Assembly: GCA_039187315.1 (NCBI GenBank)
Contig: JBCCZQ010000031.1
Coordinates: 1-33,739 of the forward strand
Reading direction: 5' to 3'
Origin: JANQQZ01 sp039187315
GTDB taxonomy: Bacteria; Planctomycetota; Phycisphaerae; Phycisphaerales; UBA1924
Length of the DNA stretch: 33,739 nucleotides
The translations under genes were made by a program, and so were the position numbers. The notes beneath the pieces are model-generated. The model was not told the DNA's origin and did not search any database. It saw only the letters and a program-made list of their open reading frames with translations. Positions 15,140-23,511 of this stretch are shown here, piece by piece (within the stretch, counting starts at the first letter, position 1; the number at the start of each line of letters is the position of its first letter).

Positions 15140-17338
15140 GTGCGTATCTGCCTGATCTCACGCGAATTTGCGCCGTACTTCGGCGCCGGCATCGGCACCT
15201 ACGCCGCTTCGTGGGCCCGCGCGCTGGCCGCGGAGGGGCACGAGGTCCACATCCTCTCGCGCGACCACCCCGGCCGGGCCGGCTCCCTGATCGAGGACGG
15301 CCCACTCCGGTTCCCCGGCGTCCGATTCCACGCCGTCGACCCCACGCTCGGCCCGCCCAAGCTCGACCACAACTACCCCTACGCCCGCAACAGCCTTGCG
15401 GTGCTTGCGGCGCTCCGGAGGCTGCATGAGAAGCACCCGTTCGATGTCATCGAGTACCCCGAGTACTGGGCCGAGGGACACGCCGTTAGCCAGGCCCACC
15501 GCACGCTCGACGCCTTCGCGCCCGCGGTGCTCGTCTGCCGTCTGCACACCTCCAGCGCCCGGTGCCGCGAGTTGGATGCTGACGAGACGTACCCCCACTA
15601 CGCCGCGTACCTCGACATCATGGAGCACGAGTCGATCGCATACGCCGATGTGGTGCTCAGCCCATCGACCGACCTGCTGCGCATGACCGGCGAGGCGATC
15701 CGTGACCGGCGGTGGGGTCCAGGCCTGCCTGATGCCGCGGTGATGCGCTACCCGTTCGACGGCTTCGGAATCGACGGCAGTGCGCCCGTCGAGACGTCGG
15801 CTCCGGACCGGGACACGGACGAGCCCGAAATCCTGTGCCTCGGCCGGCTCGAGCGCCGCAAGGGCCAGGATGTGCTGATCGAGGCGATGGCGGCGCTGGA
15901 TGCCCGCGGGTGGCGCTGCCGGCTGACCCTCGCGGGCGGAGACACGGGCTCGGGACCGTTCGGCCGATCGATGCGCACCGTGCTCACCGAGCGGCTGCCC
16001 GCTGCGTGGCGCGACCGCGTCCGTTTCCTCGGACCTGTGCCGCGGGACGGCGTCGGGGAGCTGATCGCCGACGCGGACGTCTGCGTCTTCCCGGCGCGGT
16101 GGGACAACTTCCCCAACGCCCTGCTCGAGGCGATGTGGCAGGGCGCAGCGGTCGTCTCGACAGACGCCGGAGGGCCGGGCGAGATTATCCAGGACGGCCG
16201 ATCGGGCCTGCTCTGCCCGCCGGAATCCCCCGAGGCGCTCGCGGGTGCGATCGAGTCGGCGCTGGCCGATCCCGGCACGCGACAGCGACTGGGCGCCGGC
16301 GCACGCCGTCGGGTCGAGACACTCTGCGACCCCGCGGGTGTTGTCCGCGCGTTCGAGGGCCACATCGAGCGTGTGCGGACAGCGCGCAACCGTCCGATCG
16401 GGCAGCTGATCCGTGACCGATCGACCGTGCACGAATCCGATACGGAAGACCAGGTCCCCGAGGTCTCGGTCATCGTGCCGCACTACAACCTGCCGGCCTA
16501 CCTGCCCGAGACGCTGGCCTCGATCCGCTCGCAGACGTTCAAGAATCTCGAGATCATCATCGTTGACGACGGCTCGACCGTCGCCGAGGCCGAGCCCGTC
16601 CTCGAACAGGCCGAGGCGGAGGGCGCGCGGATCATCCGCCGAGGGAACGGCGGGCTGAGCGCCGCGCGGAACACCGGCATCGACGCGGCACGCGGGAGGT
16701 ACGTCCTGCCCGTCGACGCGGACGACGTCCTGAGCCCGACGTTCATCGAGAAAGCGGTCCGCGTCCTGCGTGCCGAACCGGACCTGGCGTGCGTGACGGC
16801 GCTGGTGTCGTACTTCCGAGAAGACCGCCGCGGGGGATTCGCCGCATGGGTCCCCGTCGGCCTGCATCGCGACCTGCTGCCGATCCACAACTGCGCGGGC
16901 TGCTGCATGGCCGTCTTCCGGCGCGAGGCGATCGACGCCGTGCACGGCTATTCGACCGAGTTGACCGCCTACGAGGACTGGGACGTGTACTGCTCGCTGG
17001 CCGAGCGTGACGAGCGGTCCGCGGTCATCCCCGAGTTCTTGCTCCACTACCGCATCCGCGACGACTCGCTGCTGCGAACCGCGGCCGAGGTCCGCAAGCA
17101 GCACCTGCACGCGGCTGTCCTCGCAAGGCACCCCGCGCTGCCGCTCGACCCGACACGCGTCACGCGCACGATGCTCAGCGAGAAGATGGAGGCGGCCAAC
17201 ATCGGCAAGGCCGGCCTGCGCTACCGCGTCGCCGACCGCCTGAACCTTGCGCTGAAACGTTCACCGCTGCACAGCGCGATCAAGGGCCTGGCCGAGCGGA
17301 CCATCGAGGCCCACCGCGCCCGGCGACGTGACGGCTGA
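15140..17338 (+). CDS. Bifunctional glycosyltransferase: GT4 fused to GT2
   Basis: From the GTG at 15140 the product is 732 aa. The N-terminal half is a GT-B retaining enzyme of family GT4: FGAGIGTYAASWARAL near residue 15-30, LCLGRLERRKGQDVLIEAM near 232-250, and WDNFPNALLEAMWQGAAVV near 318-336, where Asp replaces the first Glu of the usual E-x7-E. The C-terminal half (from about 440) is a GT-A inverting GT2 enzyme: EVSVIVPHYNLPAYLPETLASI, IIIVDDGST and the metal-binding VDADD near 523-528. It probably adds two sugars in surface-glycan synthesis. The frame stays open upstream of 15140 but without a better start. It converges on another GT4 16 bp away. Confidence 0.85.
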   Translation: MRICLISREFAPYFGAGIGTYAASWARALAAEGHEVHILSRDHPGRAGSLIEDGPLRFPGVRFHAVDPTLGPPKLDHNYPYARNSLAVLAALRRLHEKHPFDVIEYPEYWAEGHAVSQAHRTLDAFAPAVLVCRLHTSSARCRELDADETYPHYAAYLDIMEHESIAYADVVLSPSTDLLRMTGEAIRDRRWGPGLPDAAVMRYPFDGFGIDGSAPVETSAPDRDTDEPEILCLGRLERRKGQDVLIEAMAALDARGWRCRLTLAGGDTGSGPFGRSMRTVLTERLPAAWRDRVRFLGPVPRDGVGELIADADVCVFPARWDNFPNALLEAMWQGAAVVSTDAGGPGEIIQDGRSGLLCPPESPEALAGAIESALADPGTRQRLGAGARRRVETLCDPAGVVRAFEGHIERVRTARNRPIGQLIRDRSTVHESDTEDQVPEVSVIVPHYNLPAYLPETLASIRSQTFKNLEIIIVDDGSTVAEAEPVLEQAEAEGARIIRRGNGGLSAARNTGIDAARGRYVLPVDADDVLSPTFIEKAVRVLRAEPDLACVTALVSYFREDRRGGFAAWVPVGLHRDLLPIHNCAGCCMAVFRREAIDAVHGYSTELTAYEDWDVYCSLAERDERSAVIPEFLLHYRIRDDSLLRTAAEVRKQHLHAAVLARHPALPLDPTRVTRTMLSEKMEAANIGKAGLRYRVADRLNLALKRSPLHSAIKGLAERTIEAHRARRRDG

Positions 17339-17354
17339 GCGACGCCCGCGCGGC

Positions 17355-18803
17355 TTATCCACCCAGCGTGCGCTTGACGCGTCTCGCGACACGCTCGATG
17401 AACGGCGTACGCCCGGCGCCGACACGCACCGCGAGACCGGTTCGCATCGCAGGCCCGCCCGTGATCGGATCCGGCCCGCGCCACGGATTCCGATGGCGGG
17501 CCTCGGCCTGCCGGATCTCCTCTGCGACGATGCCGTCGAGCGTGCGCGGCAGCCCGGAACCCGGTTCCGCGGTCGCGACCGTCGCCAGATGCGCGAGCCG
17601 TGCATCGATCGCCGCATCACCGTCGGTCAGCGCATGGATGCGATCGATTGCCGCTCGCTGCATCGCGCTGCGCTGCTCGTCGTGCATCACGAGCGCGATA
17701 CGCAGCGCCGCCGCGAGACCTTCCGCGTCGCCCGGATCGAACAGCAGGCCGCTCGTGCCGTGTTCGATCATCTCCGCCGCCCCGCCCCGATCTGCCGCGA
17801 CCACGATCCGGCCGGCGTGCATCGCCTCGATGCATGTGTACGGGAAGTTGTCGTCGGGCGAAGGCACAATCACAACGGCCGCCCCCGCCTGCATCGCCGC
17901 GACGCGCTCCGGACCGAGCCGCCCGTGGACCATCACTCGGGCTCGGGCACCCGCCGGCATCACTTCGAGCAAGTTCGCACCGATCGCCGAGCCAGTCCGC
18001 TCGTCTCGGCAGTCGTCGCCGACCAGGTGCAGGCGGTGCTCGCCTTCGAGGCCAGACCACGCCCGAAGGAGCGTATCGATGCCCTTGCGGTACTCCAGCC
18101 GCCCGACAAAGACGACGTCCTCGCCGGGCCCAGGATCCGCGGCCAACCTTTGTCGCCCGATCGGGTAGCGCAGGACGCTCGATTGCGTGTTCCAATGTGC
18201 GCGGATCCAATCGGACATGCCGTGCGAGGGCGTGACGACCGCGTCCGAGGCGTGCGCCTGCGCCGCTTCCATCCGCTGGAGTTCGTGCATCACCGGCCGA
18301 GGGTCGATCGTCCTGTTGAGCCGTTCGATCCATGCACTCGGCGAGTGCACGTGTGTCACGATCGGCACGCCGGGCAGGATCCGCTCGTGCCTGCGGCGTT
18401 CGAGCAGAAAGTGCAGCGGCGCGCCCGTGTCCGGCCCTTCGACCGCCGCAAACCCGTGCGATCCGTGAAGCTCGGGCAGTCGCTGCGCGACCTGGATCGC
18501 GAACACGCTGTGCGGCCCCAGCCGGTGCCAGGCCCGGTCGATGCGTTTGGATCGAAGCGATGGGTGCGGCGCCGACCACGCCTCATCCGCCTGGAGCGGC
18601 ATGCGCACCACCGTGATCGGCTCGCCCCCGGTCTCGACCATGTCGGTCTTGGCCGCGTCGGCGTGCGCGGTGAGAACCACGACCCGATCCCCGCGCTCGG
18701 CCAGCCCCCGCGCGAACGCCTCGGCGTATGTCCCTATCCCGCCCCCAGAAAACGGCGGGTACTCCCGGCTGACCAAGCAGTAGGCCCCATTGAGCCGGCT
18801 CAC
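17355..18803 (-). CDS. GT4-family glycosyltransferase
   Basis: The GTG at 18803 sits in a GTGA overlap with the upstream stop, and GGAAGG lies about 7 nt before it, so I prefer it to the longer open frame. The 482-aa protein has GT4 landmarks: SREYPPFSGGGIGTYAEAFARGLAERG at the N-terminus, VVFVGRLEYRKGIDTLLRAW in the middle, and DDNFPYTCIEAMHAGRIVVAADRGGAAEMI, the donor-binding end with Asp in place of the first Glu of E-x7-E. This resembles the N-terminal domain of the fusion protein encoded opposite, suggesting related substrates. The last 80 residues are Arg-rich and end with a basic helix that could touch the membrane. Confidence 0.85.
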   Translation of the reverse strand: MSRLNGAYCLVSREYPPFSGGGIGTYAEAFARGLAERGDRVVVLTAHADAAKTDMVETGGEPITVVRMPLQADEAWSAPHPSLRSKRIDRAWHRLGPHSVFAIQVAQRLPELHGSHGFAAVEGPDTGAPLHFLLERRRHERILPGVPIVTHVHSPSAWIERLNRTIDPRPVMHELQRMEAAQAHASDAVVTPSHGMSDWIRAHWNTQSSVLRYPIGRQRLAADPGPGEDVVFVGRLEYRKGIDTLLRAWSGLEGEHRLHLVGDDCRDERTGSAIGANLLEVMPAGARARVMVHGRLGPERVAAMQAGAAVVIVPSPDDNFPYTCIEAMHAGRIVVAADRGGAAEMIEHGTSGLLFDPGDAEGLAAALRIALVMHDEQRSAMQRAAIDRIHALTDGDAAIDARLAHLATVATAEPGSGLPRTLDGIVAEEIRQAEARHRNPWRGPDPITGGPAMRTGLAVRVGAGRTPFIERVARRVKRTLGG

Positions 18804-19153
18804 ACCGAGCCCTTCCGCCACGACAAGCACAGCCGGCCGGCCTCGGCTTCCGCTTGCGCCGGCTCGAGCAGGTCTACGGCCGTAGCGATGAGCCACGCCC
18901 GTCCCGCCGGCGTGAGTTCAACCGGAGGCGATGCCCCCAGAGCAAGCGAACGATCGACCTCAATCGGATCACCCGCTGCCGAAGCAACCACCGCGAGCAG
19001 CCACCCCTTGTACATTCCGATGACCGGGTCCCGCATCGCGCTCAGACCGCTCAGCTCGTCGATCGCGGGTCCGGCGGTCTCCTGGTCGTAGGCGATCACC
19101 CTCGGCCTCGCGAGCAGCCCCGCGAGCGTTGTGTCACCCGAGCCCGTGCCCAC
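18800..19153 (-). CDS. Hypothetical protein between pepA and a glycosyltransferase
   Basis: Starting from the GTG at 19153, 8 bp after the pepA stop, the product is 117 aa; there is no in-frame ATG that avoids deep overlap with pepA. It has an alpha-rich, Ala/Leu-rich composition with AIDELSGLSAMRDPVIGMYKGWLLAVVASAAG in the middle and an amphipathic C-terminal half. I recognise no family. Its stop overlaps the glycosyltransferase start by 4 bp, so pepA, this gene and the glycosyltransferase probably form one operon. The start is uncertain. Confidence 0.55.
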   Translation of the reverse strand: MGTGSGDTTLAGLLARPRVIAYDQETAGPAIDELSGLSAMRDPVIGMYKGWLLAVVASAAGDPIEVDRSLALGASPPVELTPAGRAWLIATAVDLLEPAQAEAEAGRLCLSWRKGSV

Positions 19154-19161
19154 CCGCAGCG

Positions 19162-20706
19162 TCAGGACGACTCCCCATCGAGCAGCTCTGCGAGCAACCG
19201 CGTGCCGAAGCCCGTCGGGCCGGGCATGAACGGCCCCTTGGGCTTGTCGGTCGCGTGCGTGCCGGCGATGTCGATGTGCGCCCACGGCACGCCCGACTCG
19301 ACAAAGTAGCTCAGGAACGCTGCGCCCTGGATCGGGTGCGCCTCGCGGACGGGTGCGCTGTTGTGGATATCCGCGATGGGTGATCGCATCATCTCGCGGT
19401 ACTCATCGTGGTGGGGCAGGCGCCACAGCCGCTCATCGGATGCCTCCGATGCCGCCTCCAGCCTCCCGCGCAGCTTGTCATCATCGCACCACAGCCCGGC
19501 ATAGGTCGAGCCCAGCGCTACGACAACACCCCCGGTCAGCGTCGCGACATCGATCACGTACGCGGGGTCCTCGTGCTCGCACGCCCAGCAGAGTGCATCG
19601 GCCATGACAAGCCGCCCCTCCGCATCGGTGTTGGTGACCTCGACCGTCACGCCGTTCATGAATTCCAGGACGTCGTCCGGGCGGTACGCCTCGTCAGAGA
19701 TCGCGTTCTCGGCGACGGACAGCAGCGCCACAACCCGTCGTTTCGGCTTGATCACGGTGGCTATAGCGTGCATCGCGCCGAAGACAGCGCACCCGCCGTC
19801 CTTGTCGCGCTTCATACCCCGCATCGACCCGCCGACCTTGATCGACAGCCCTCCTGAGTCGTACGTCATTGTCTTGCCGACCAGCACCGCGGGCTTCGAG
19901 CGCTTGCCCGCTCGCGCCGGTGTGTACTCCAGCCGTACGAGGCAGCCCTCGTGCTCGGAGGCCTGGCCGACCGTCTTGATGCCCACTAGACCATGGTCCT
20001 CGAGCTGCTTCCCTTTGTAAATGGTGCAGGTGAGGCCGACTTCGCGCGCCAGCTTCCGCGCTTCGCTAGCGATGTAGTCCGTGTTGGCGATGTTCGGCGG
20101 CGTCTGGCTCAGGTCCCGCGCCCGGTTGGCTGACTCGGCCAGCCCCAGGCCGCGCGTGAGCCCCTGCTCGCCCGCCTTGGTCGGTGCGAAGACTGCCAGC
20201 GGCTTCGGATCGTTCTTCTTCGTCGCGCTGCCGCGCAGCCGGTCGTAGCTCCAGCCGACCAGCCCGAGCCCCTCGCCAAGCGCCGACATCGCGAGCGCTT
20301 CATCGAGGCCCGCCTGCTTGATCGCCGAGCGCAGGTCGATCTCGACCTTCTCGGCCTTGATCGATGCAAGCCGTCGCCCGACCGCCCCGCCCAGACGACG
20401 CAGCGCTGCTGGAGTGAGGTCATCTTCCGAGCCAAGCCCGGCGATCAGCACACGCTCGAAGCTCGGCGCCGCCTTGGTCCCACGCTTGCGCCGGCCGGTT
20501 TTCTTCGGCGCTTCGGGAAACGCCTCGGCCATCGCGCCCAACTCTCCGGACGACTCGGGCCGCTTCGAGGCTGCGGCAACGGACCCATCCGGGTCACGCG
20601 CCAGGTCGTTCTTGGCGAGCGGCTTAGCGGCTCTGGCTCCCCGAAACTGGCCCAGGACGAGCACGGTCGGGCTGCCCCGGCCGCCGACGGTCATGCGTGC
20701 AAACAT
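19162..20706 (-). CDS. pepA: Leucyl aminopeptidase (M17 family)
   Basis: This is a cytosolic two-metal aminopeptidase. All key residues of the family can be aligned by spacing: metal ligands Lys278, Asp283, Asp301, Asp361 and Glu363, and catalytic Lys290 and Arg365. They lie in VGKTMTYDSGGLSIK and the signature NTDAEGRL. The usual Gly after the first Lys is Thr. The N-terminal 200 residues form the macro-like domain and contain a polar, basic low-complexity insert (about 50-80). The C-terminal HIDIAGTHATDKPKGPFMPGPTGFGTRLL is typical. ATG at 20706; it is divergent from folC across 176 bp. Confidence 0.92.
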   Translation of the reverse strand: MFARMTVGGRGSPTVLVLGQFRGARAAKPLAKNDLARDPDGSVAAASKRPESSGELGAMAEAFPEAPKKTGRRKRGTKAAPSFERVLIAGLGSEDDLTPAALRRLGGAVGRRLASIKAEKVEIDLRSAIKQAGLDEALAMSALGEGLGLVGWSYDRLRGSATKKNDPKPLAVFAPTKAGEQGLTRGLGLAESANRARDLSQTPPNIANTDYIASEARKLAREVGLTCTIYKGKQLEDHGLVGIKTVGQASEHEGCLVRLEYTPARAGKRSKPAVLVGKTMTYDSGGLSIKVGGSMRGMKRDKDGGCAVFGAMHAIATVIKPKRRVVALLSVAENAISDEAYRPDDVLEFMNGVTVEVTNTDAEGRLVMADALCWACEHEDPAYVIDVATLTGGVVVALGSTYAGLWCDDDKLRGRLEAASEASDERLWRLPHHDEYREMMRSPIADIHNSAPVREAHPIQGAAFLSYFVESGVPWAHIDIAGTHATDKPKGPFMPGPTGFGTRLLAELLDGESS

Positions 20707-20844
20707 CGATATCCATCCCCCGCAGGTCTCGCGTGCCCGCGCTCTGTTGTGTTGACGACAGGGTAGCCGGGACGGCAGGGTGTCGGTTGTACATCCACAG
20801 GCTTGTGTCCTCGGTCACCTTCCAACGATCATGCTGCGCCGCGC

Positions 20845-20873
20845 TTGGGTTTGTCCGCGGTGAAAGCTACAGT
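20845..20873 (+). promoter_or_regulatory. Candidate folC promoter (TTGGGT-N17-TACAGT)
   Basis: TTGGGT at 20845-20850, a 17-nt spacer and TACAGT at 20868-20873 fit a sigma-70-type promoter. The predicted transcription start (about 20880) falls almost on the folC ATG at 20883, and no Shine-Dalgarno precedes that ATG, so the message may be leaderless or nearly so. Confidence 0.45.
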
Positions 20874-20882
20874 GAATCTGCG

Positions 20883-22376
20883 ATGGCGCGATCCACGGGC
20901 ACTGGCCAACAGGACGGCAGCGGCAAGCATCGGCGTCGGAGCGCGGACGCTGTGGCTCCGCGAAAACGTTCCGATACGCAGCCGACTCCTCTGCCGGGCA
21001 CACTCGCCGAGATCAAGCCACCGCAGACCTACGCCCAGGCGCTCGCGCTGCTCGATCACCTGCCCAACCTCGAGGCTATCCGGCAGGACAAGATCGACGC
21101 GGCCGATTTCAAGCTGCACCGCATGCGCGCCCTGCTCGAGCGCCTCGGCGACCCGCACGAGGCGTTCACCGCCGTCCATGTTGCCGGCAGCAAGGGCAAG
21201 GGCTCGGTCGCGTCGATGCTCGTCGCGGCTCTCGCAGGTTCGGGCTACGCCGTCGGCCTGCACACCAGCCCGCACCTCGTCGATGTGCGCGAGCGCGTCC
21301 GGATCAACAACACGATGATCGACCAGGACTCGTTCACGACGATCATCGGCCGGATTCTCCAGGCAGCCGCGGCCGTCCAGCGCGATACCGGCACGCTGAC
21401 CTACTTCGAAGCGCTCGTTGCGATGGCGTTCTGCTACTTCGCCGAGCAGGCCGTTGATGTCGCGGTCATCGAGGTCGGCCTCGGCGGGAGGCTGGACGCG
21501 ACCAACGTCATCACCCCTGCGGTCTCGGTCATCTCCGAGATCCAACTCGAGCACACCGAGATCCTCGGCGACACGCTCGCAAAGATCGCCGCCGAGAAGG
21601 CCGGCATCTGCAAACCTGGCGTCCCCGTTGTGACGATGCCGCAGGACGAAGAGGCGCTCACCGCGATCGAAGCCGCTGCCGAAGCCGTCGGCGCCCCGCT
21701 CGCCGTGCTCGGCCGCGAGCTCGATTTCTCCTCTCGCTTCGAGGCCGACCGCGACCATGGGCCGCACTACCGCATCGGCCTCGCCTCGGACCGCACCGTC
21801 TACGAGCACATCGCCGTCCCCCTCCCGGGTGAGCACCAGGCTCGGAACGGGGGCCTGGTCCTCGCCGCCCTCGATGCCCTCGCCGGTCGCGGCTTCGACC
21901 TGCCGGAGATCCGCGTCGCCGAGGGCCTCGAACAGACCGACCCGATGGGCCGACTCGAGACGGTCTGGCCCTCGCCGAGGATCGTCGTGGACGGCGCCCA
22001 TACGCCCGCCTCCATCCGGGCACTTATTGCCACGCTCGGGGCCTGCATCCGCTATGACTCGATGATCGCCGTCTTCGGCTGCGCAGCCGACAAGGACGTG
22101 GATGGCATGCTCGAACAGCTCGCCCGCGGCGCGGACAAGGTCGTCTTCACATCCGCCGAGGGATCGGCCCGCAGCGCGGACCCGACCGACCTCGCCAAGC
22201 GCTACACCGAGCTGACCGGTACCGTGGCGCTCATCGAACCGAGCGTGAAGGGTGCCATCAATACCGCCGGCCAGGCCGCGACGCGTGACGATCTCGTCTG
22301 CGTCACAGGCAGCTTCTATATCGCGGGAGAGGCCAAGCGGCTGTTCGAAGCCAAGCGCCAAGCCGAGCCTGTCTAG
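20883..22376 (+). CDS. folC: Folylpolyglutamate / dihydrofolate synthase (FolC)
   Basis: FolC adds glutamate to folates (and in many bacteria to dihydropteroate) using ATP. The Mur-ligase-type P-loop HVAGSKGKGS lies near residues 98-107, followed by GLHTSPHLVDVRERVRIN, the family's folate-binding region. DVAVIEVGLGGRLDATNVI, SEIQLEHTEILGDTLAKIAAEKAGICKPG and IVVDGAHTPAS are also typical. I chose the ATG at 20883 (497 aa); the first 40 residues are polar and basic and precede the conserved part. The stop overlaps the stop of the opposite gene in a shared CTAG. The 176-bp divergent region upstream also serves pepA. Confidence 0.92.
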   Translation: MARSTGTGQQDGSGKHRRRSADAVAPRKRSDTQPTPLPGTLAEIKPPQTYAQALALLDHLPNLEAIRQDKIDAADFKLHRMRALLERLGDPHEAFTAVHVAGSKGKGSVASMLVAALAGSGYAVGLHTSPHLVDVRERVRINNTMIDQDSFTTIIGRILQAAAAVQRDTGTLTYFEALVAMAFCYFAEQAVDVAVIEVGLGGRLDATNVITPAVSVISEIQLEHTEILGDTLAKIAAEKAGICKPGVPVVTMPQDEEALTAIEAAAEAVGAPLAVLGRELDFSSRFEADRDHGPHYRIGLASDRTVYEHIAVPLPGEHQARNGGLVLAALDALAGRGFDLPEIRVAEGLEQTDPMGRLETVWPSPRIVVDGAHTPASIRALIATLGACIRYDSMIAVFGCAADKDVDGMLEQLARGADKVVFTSAEGSARSADPTDLAKRYTELTGTVALIEPSVKGAINTAGQAATRDDLVCVTGSFYIAGEAKRLFEAKRQAEPV

Positions 22377-23464
22377 CCCGCCGGCATGGGCCTCGCTGCC
22401 AGCCGCCCGATCGTGCGCTCGATATCACCGACGAACCCGCCGCGCTCGAAGTACGCGTGCATCGCATCGGAAGCATTCCGCGCCAGCCGACGCCGCTCCC
22501 CGGCGTCCGCGAGCAGCGCCCCGCAGACCTCGGCCGCGTCGGCAAAGTCCCAGCGCATCGGCGCGTAGGTCTCCCCCGCGACGTAGATGTCCGGGCTTGT
22601 CTCAAGATGGCTCATATCCGGCTTGACCAGCACGCTGCCGAGCGCCACCGCCTCGTAGTCGCGGAAGCAGACCTCACCCCAGCCGAACGGGCTGAGCGTC
22701 AGCCTGCTCGCGGCGAGCTCAGCGTAGTACCGGCGGCTCGGCACGCGCCCCAGACCCGTCGAAAGCACCCGCGACGTCACAGGCTCGACCGCCTCGATCA
22801 GCTTGCCGCGGCTGAACTGGTACCACTCCGTCTTGCCAACGCGGTTGATCGTCCCCACGCGACGGTTGATCGCGATCGGGCGCAGCCGCTGCGGGATCGA
22901 TAGCCGCCGCGTCAGCCCAAGCAGCTTCCTGTAGCGGAACGCAACGCCTAGATTCCACCCGCTGACCAGCTTGCGCACGTGCTCCCGCGCCGGCACGCTC
23001 CCGAACGACCAGCCGTCGAGATCGAACCCCCACGTACGCTCGACGAAGTCGCTGTACACGAATCCGCTCGGCGGCGGATCGAAGTACGCCTCCTGGTCGC
23101 GCAGCGTCTGCCGCTTGATGTACAGGTCGATGTCAGGCAAGAGGCCGAAGTGCGGCGAGCTCGTCGGCGCGTAGTAGTCCAGCAACACCAGTTTCGCACC
23201 CGTTGCATCGCGCACACGCCCGAGCGTTGCGCGGAGGGCCTCGGCCTCGTCGCCCCAGTGCGGCAGGATGACGACCGCATCCGGCGTACGCTCACCGGGC
23301 TGCGATGCCTCGCGCTCGATCGCCTCGGGAGTTCGGGCCTCGCGTAGGTCGAAGGTGATCCCCAGCCGCTCGCGCAGCTCGTTGGCGTACATGCGGAAGC
23401 CCTGGACCTGGTGCCCGTCGGGTGTCGCCGTGCCCTCGCCTCGGCCAAGGATCAGCAGATGCAC
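22373..23464 (-). CDS. Exostosin-like glycosyltransferase family protein
   Basis: The GTG at 23464 gives 363 aa. The N-terminal part is Rossmann-like (MHLLILGRGEG, later DAVVILPHWGDEAE and KLVLLDYYAPTSSPHFGLLPDIDLYIKR). The C-terminal half carries LSPFGWGEVCFRDYEAVALGSVLVKPDMSHLETSPDIY, a donor-site pattern found in exostosin-like and related GT-B enzymes. It probably transfers a sugar in surface-glycan synthesis. No signal peptide or membrane helix. A TAGCAT hexamer lies 21 nt before the start. The gene ends in a 4-bp overlap with folC. It is 47 bp downstream of the anti-sigma gene, so read-through is possible. Confidence 0.72.
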   Translation of the reverse strand: MHLLILGRGEGTATPDGHQVQGFRMYANELRERLGITFDLREARTPEAIEREASQPGERTPDAVVILPHWGDEAEALRATLGRVRDATGAKLVLLDYYAPTSSPHFGLLPDIDLYIKRQTLRDQEAYFDPPPSGFVYSDFVERTWGFDLDGWSFGSVPAREHVRKLVSGWNLGVAFRYRKLLGLTRRLSIPQRLRPIAINRRVGTINRVGKTEWYQFSRGKLIEAVEPVTSRVLSTGLGRVPSRRYYAELAASRLTLSPFGWGEVCFRDYEAVALGSVLVKPDMSHLETSPDIYVAGETYAPMRWDFADAAEVCGALLADAGERRRLARNASDAMHAYFERGGFVGDIERTIGRLAARPMPAG

Positions 23465-23511
23465 GGTGCGCGCCCCATCGCGGCGATGCTACGCGGGCGC
23501 TCTGGCGGGCG

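Noticed and set aside
15158..17131. 657-codon minus-strand open frame opposite the GT4-GT2 fusion
   Set aside because: The plus strand has clear GT4 and GT2 motifs throughout; the antisense product shows none.
17328..19091. 587-codon plus-strand open frame opposite the second GT4
   Set aside because: Antisense to a motif-rich glycosyltransferase; Arg/His-rich, no domain.
20752..20757. TTGACG as a -35 box for folC
   Set aside because: No -10-like sequence lies 16-18 nt downstream.
20829..22361. 510-codon minus-strand open frame opposite folC
   Set aside because: folC on the plus strand is unmistakable; the antisense frame has no motif.
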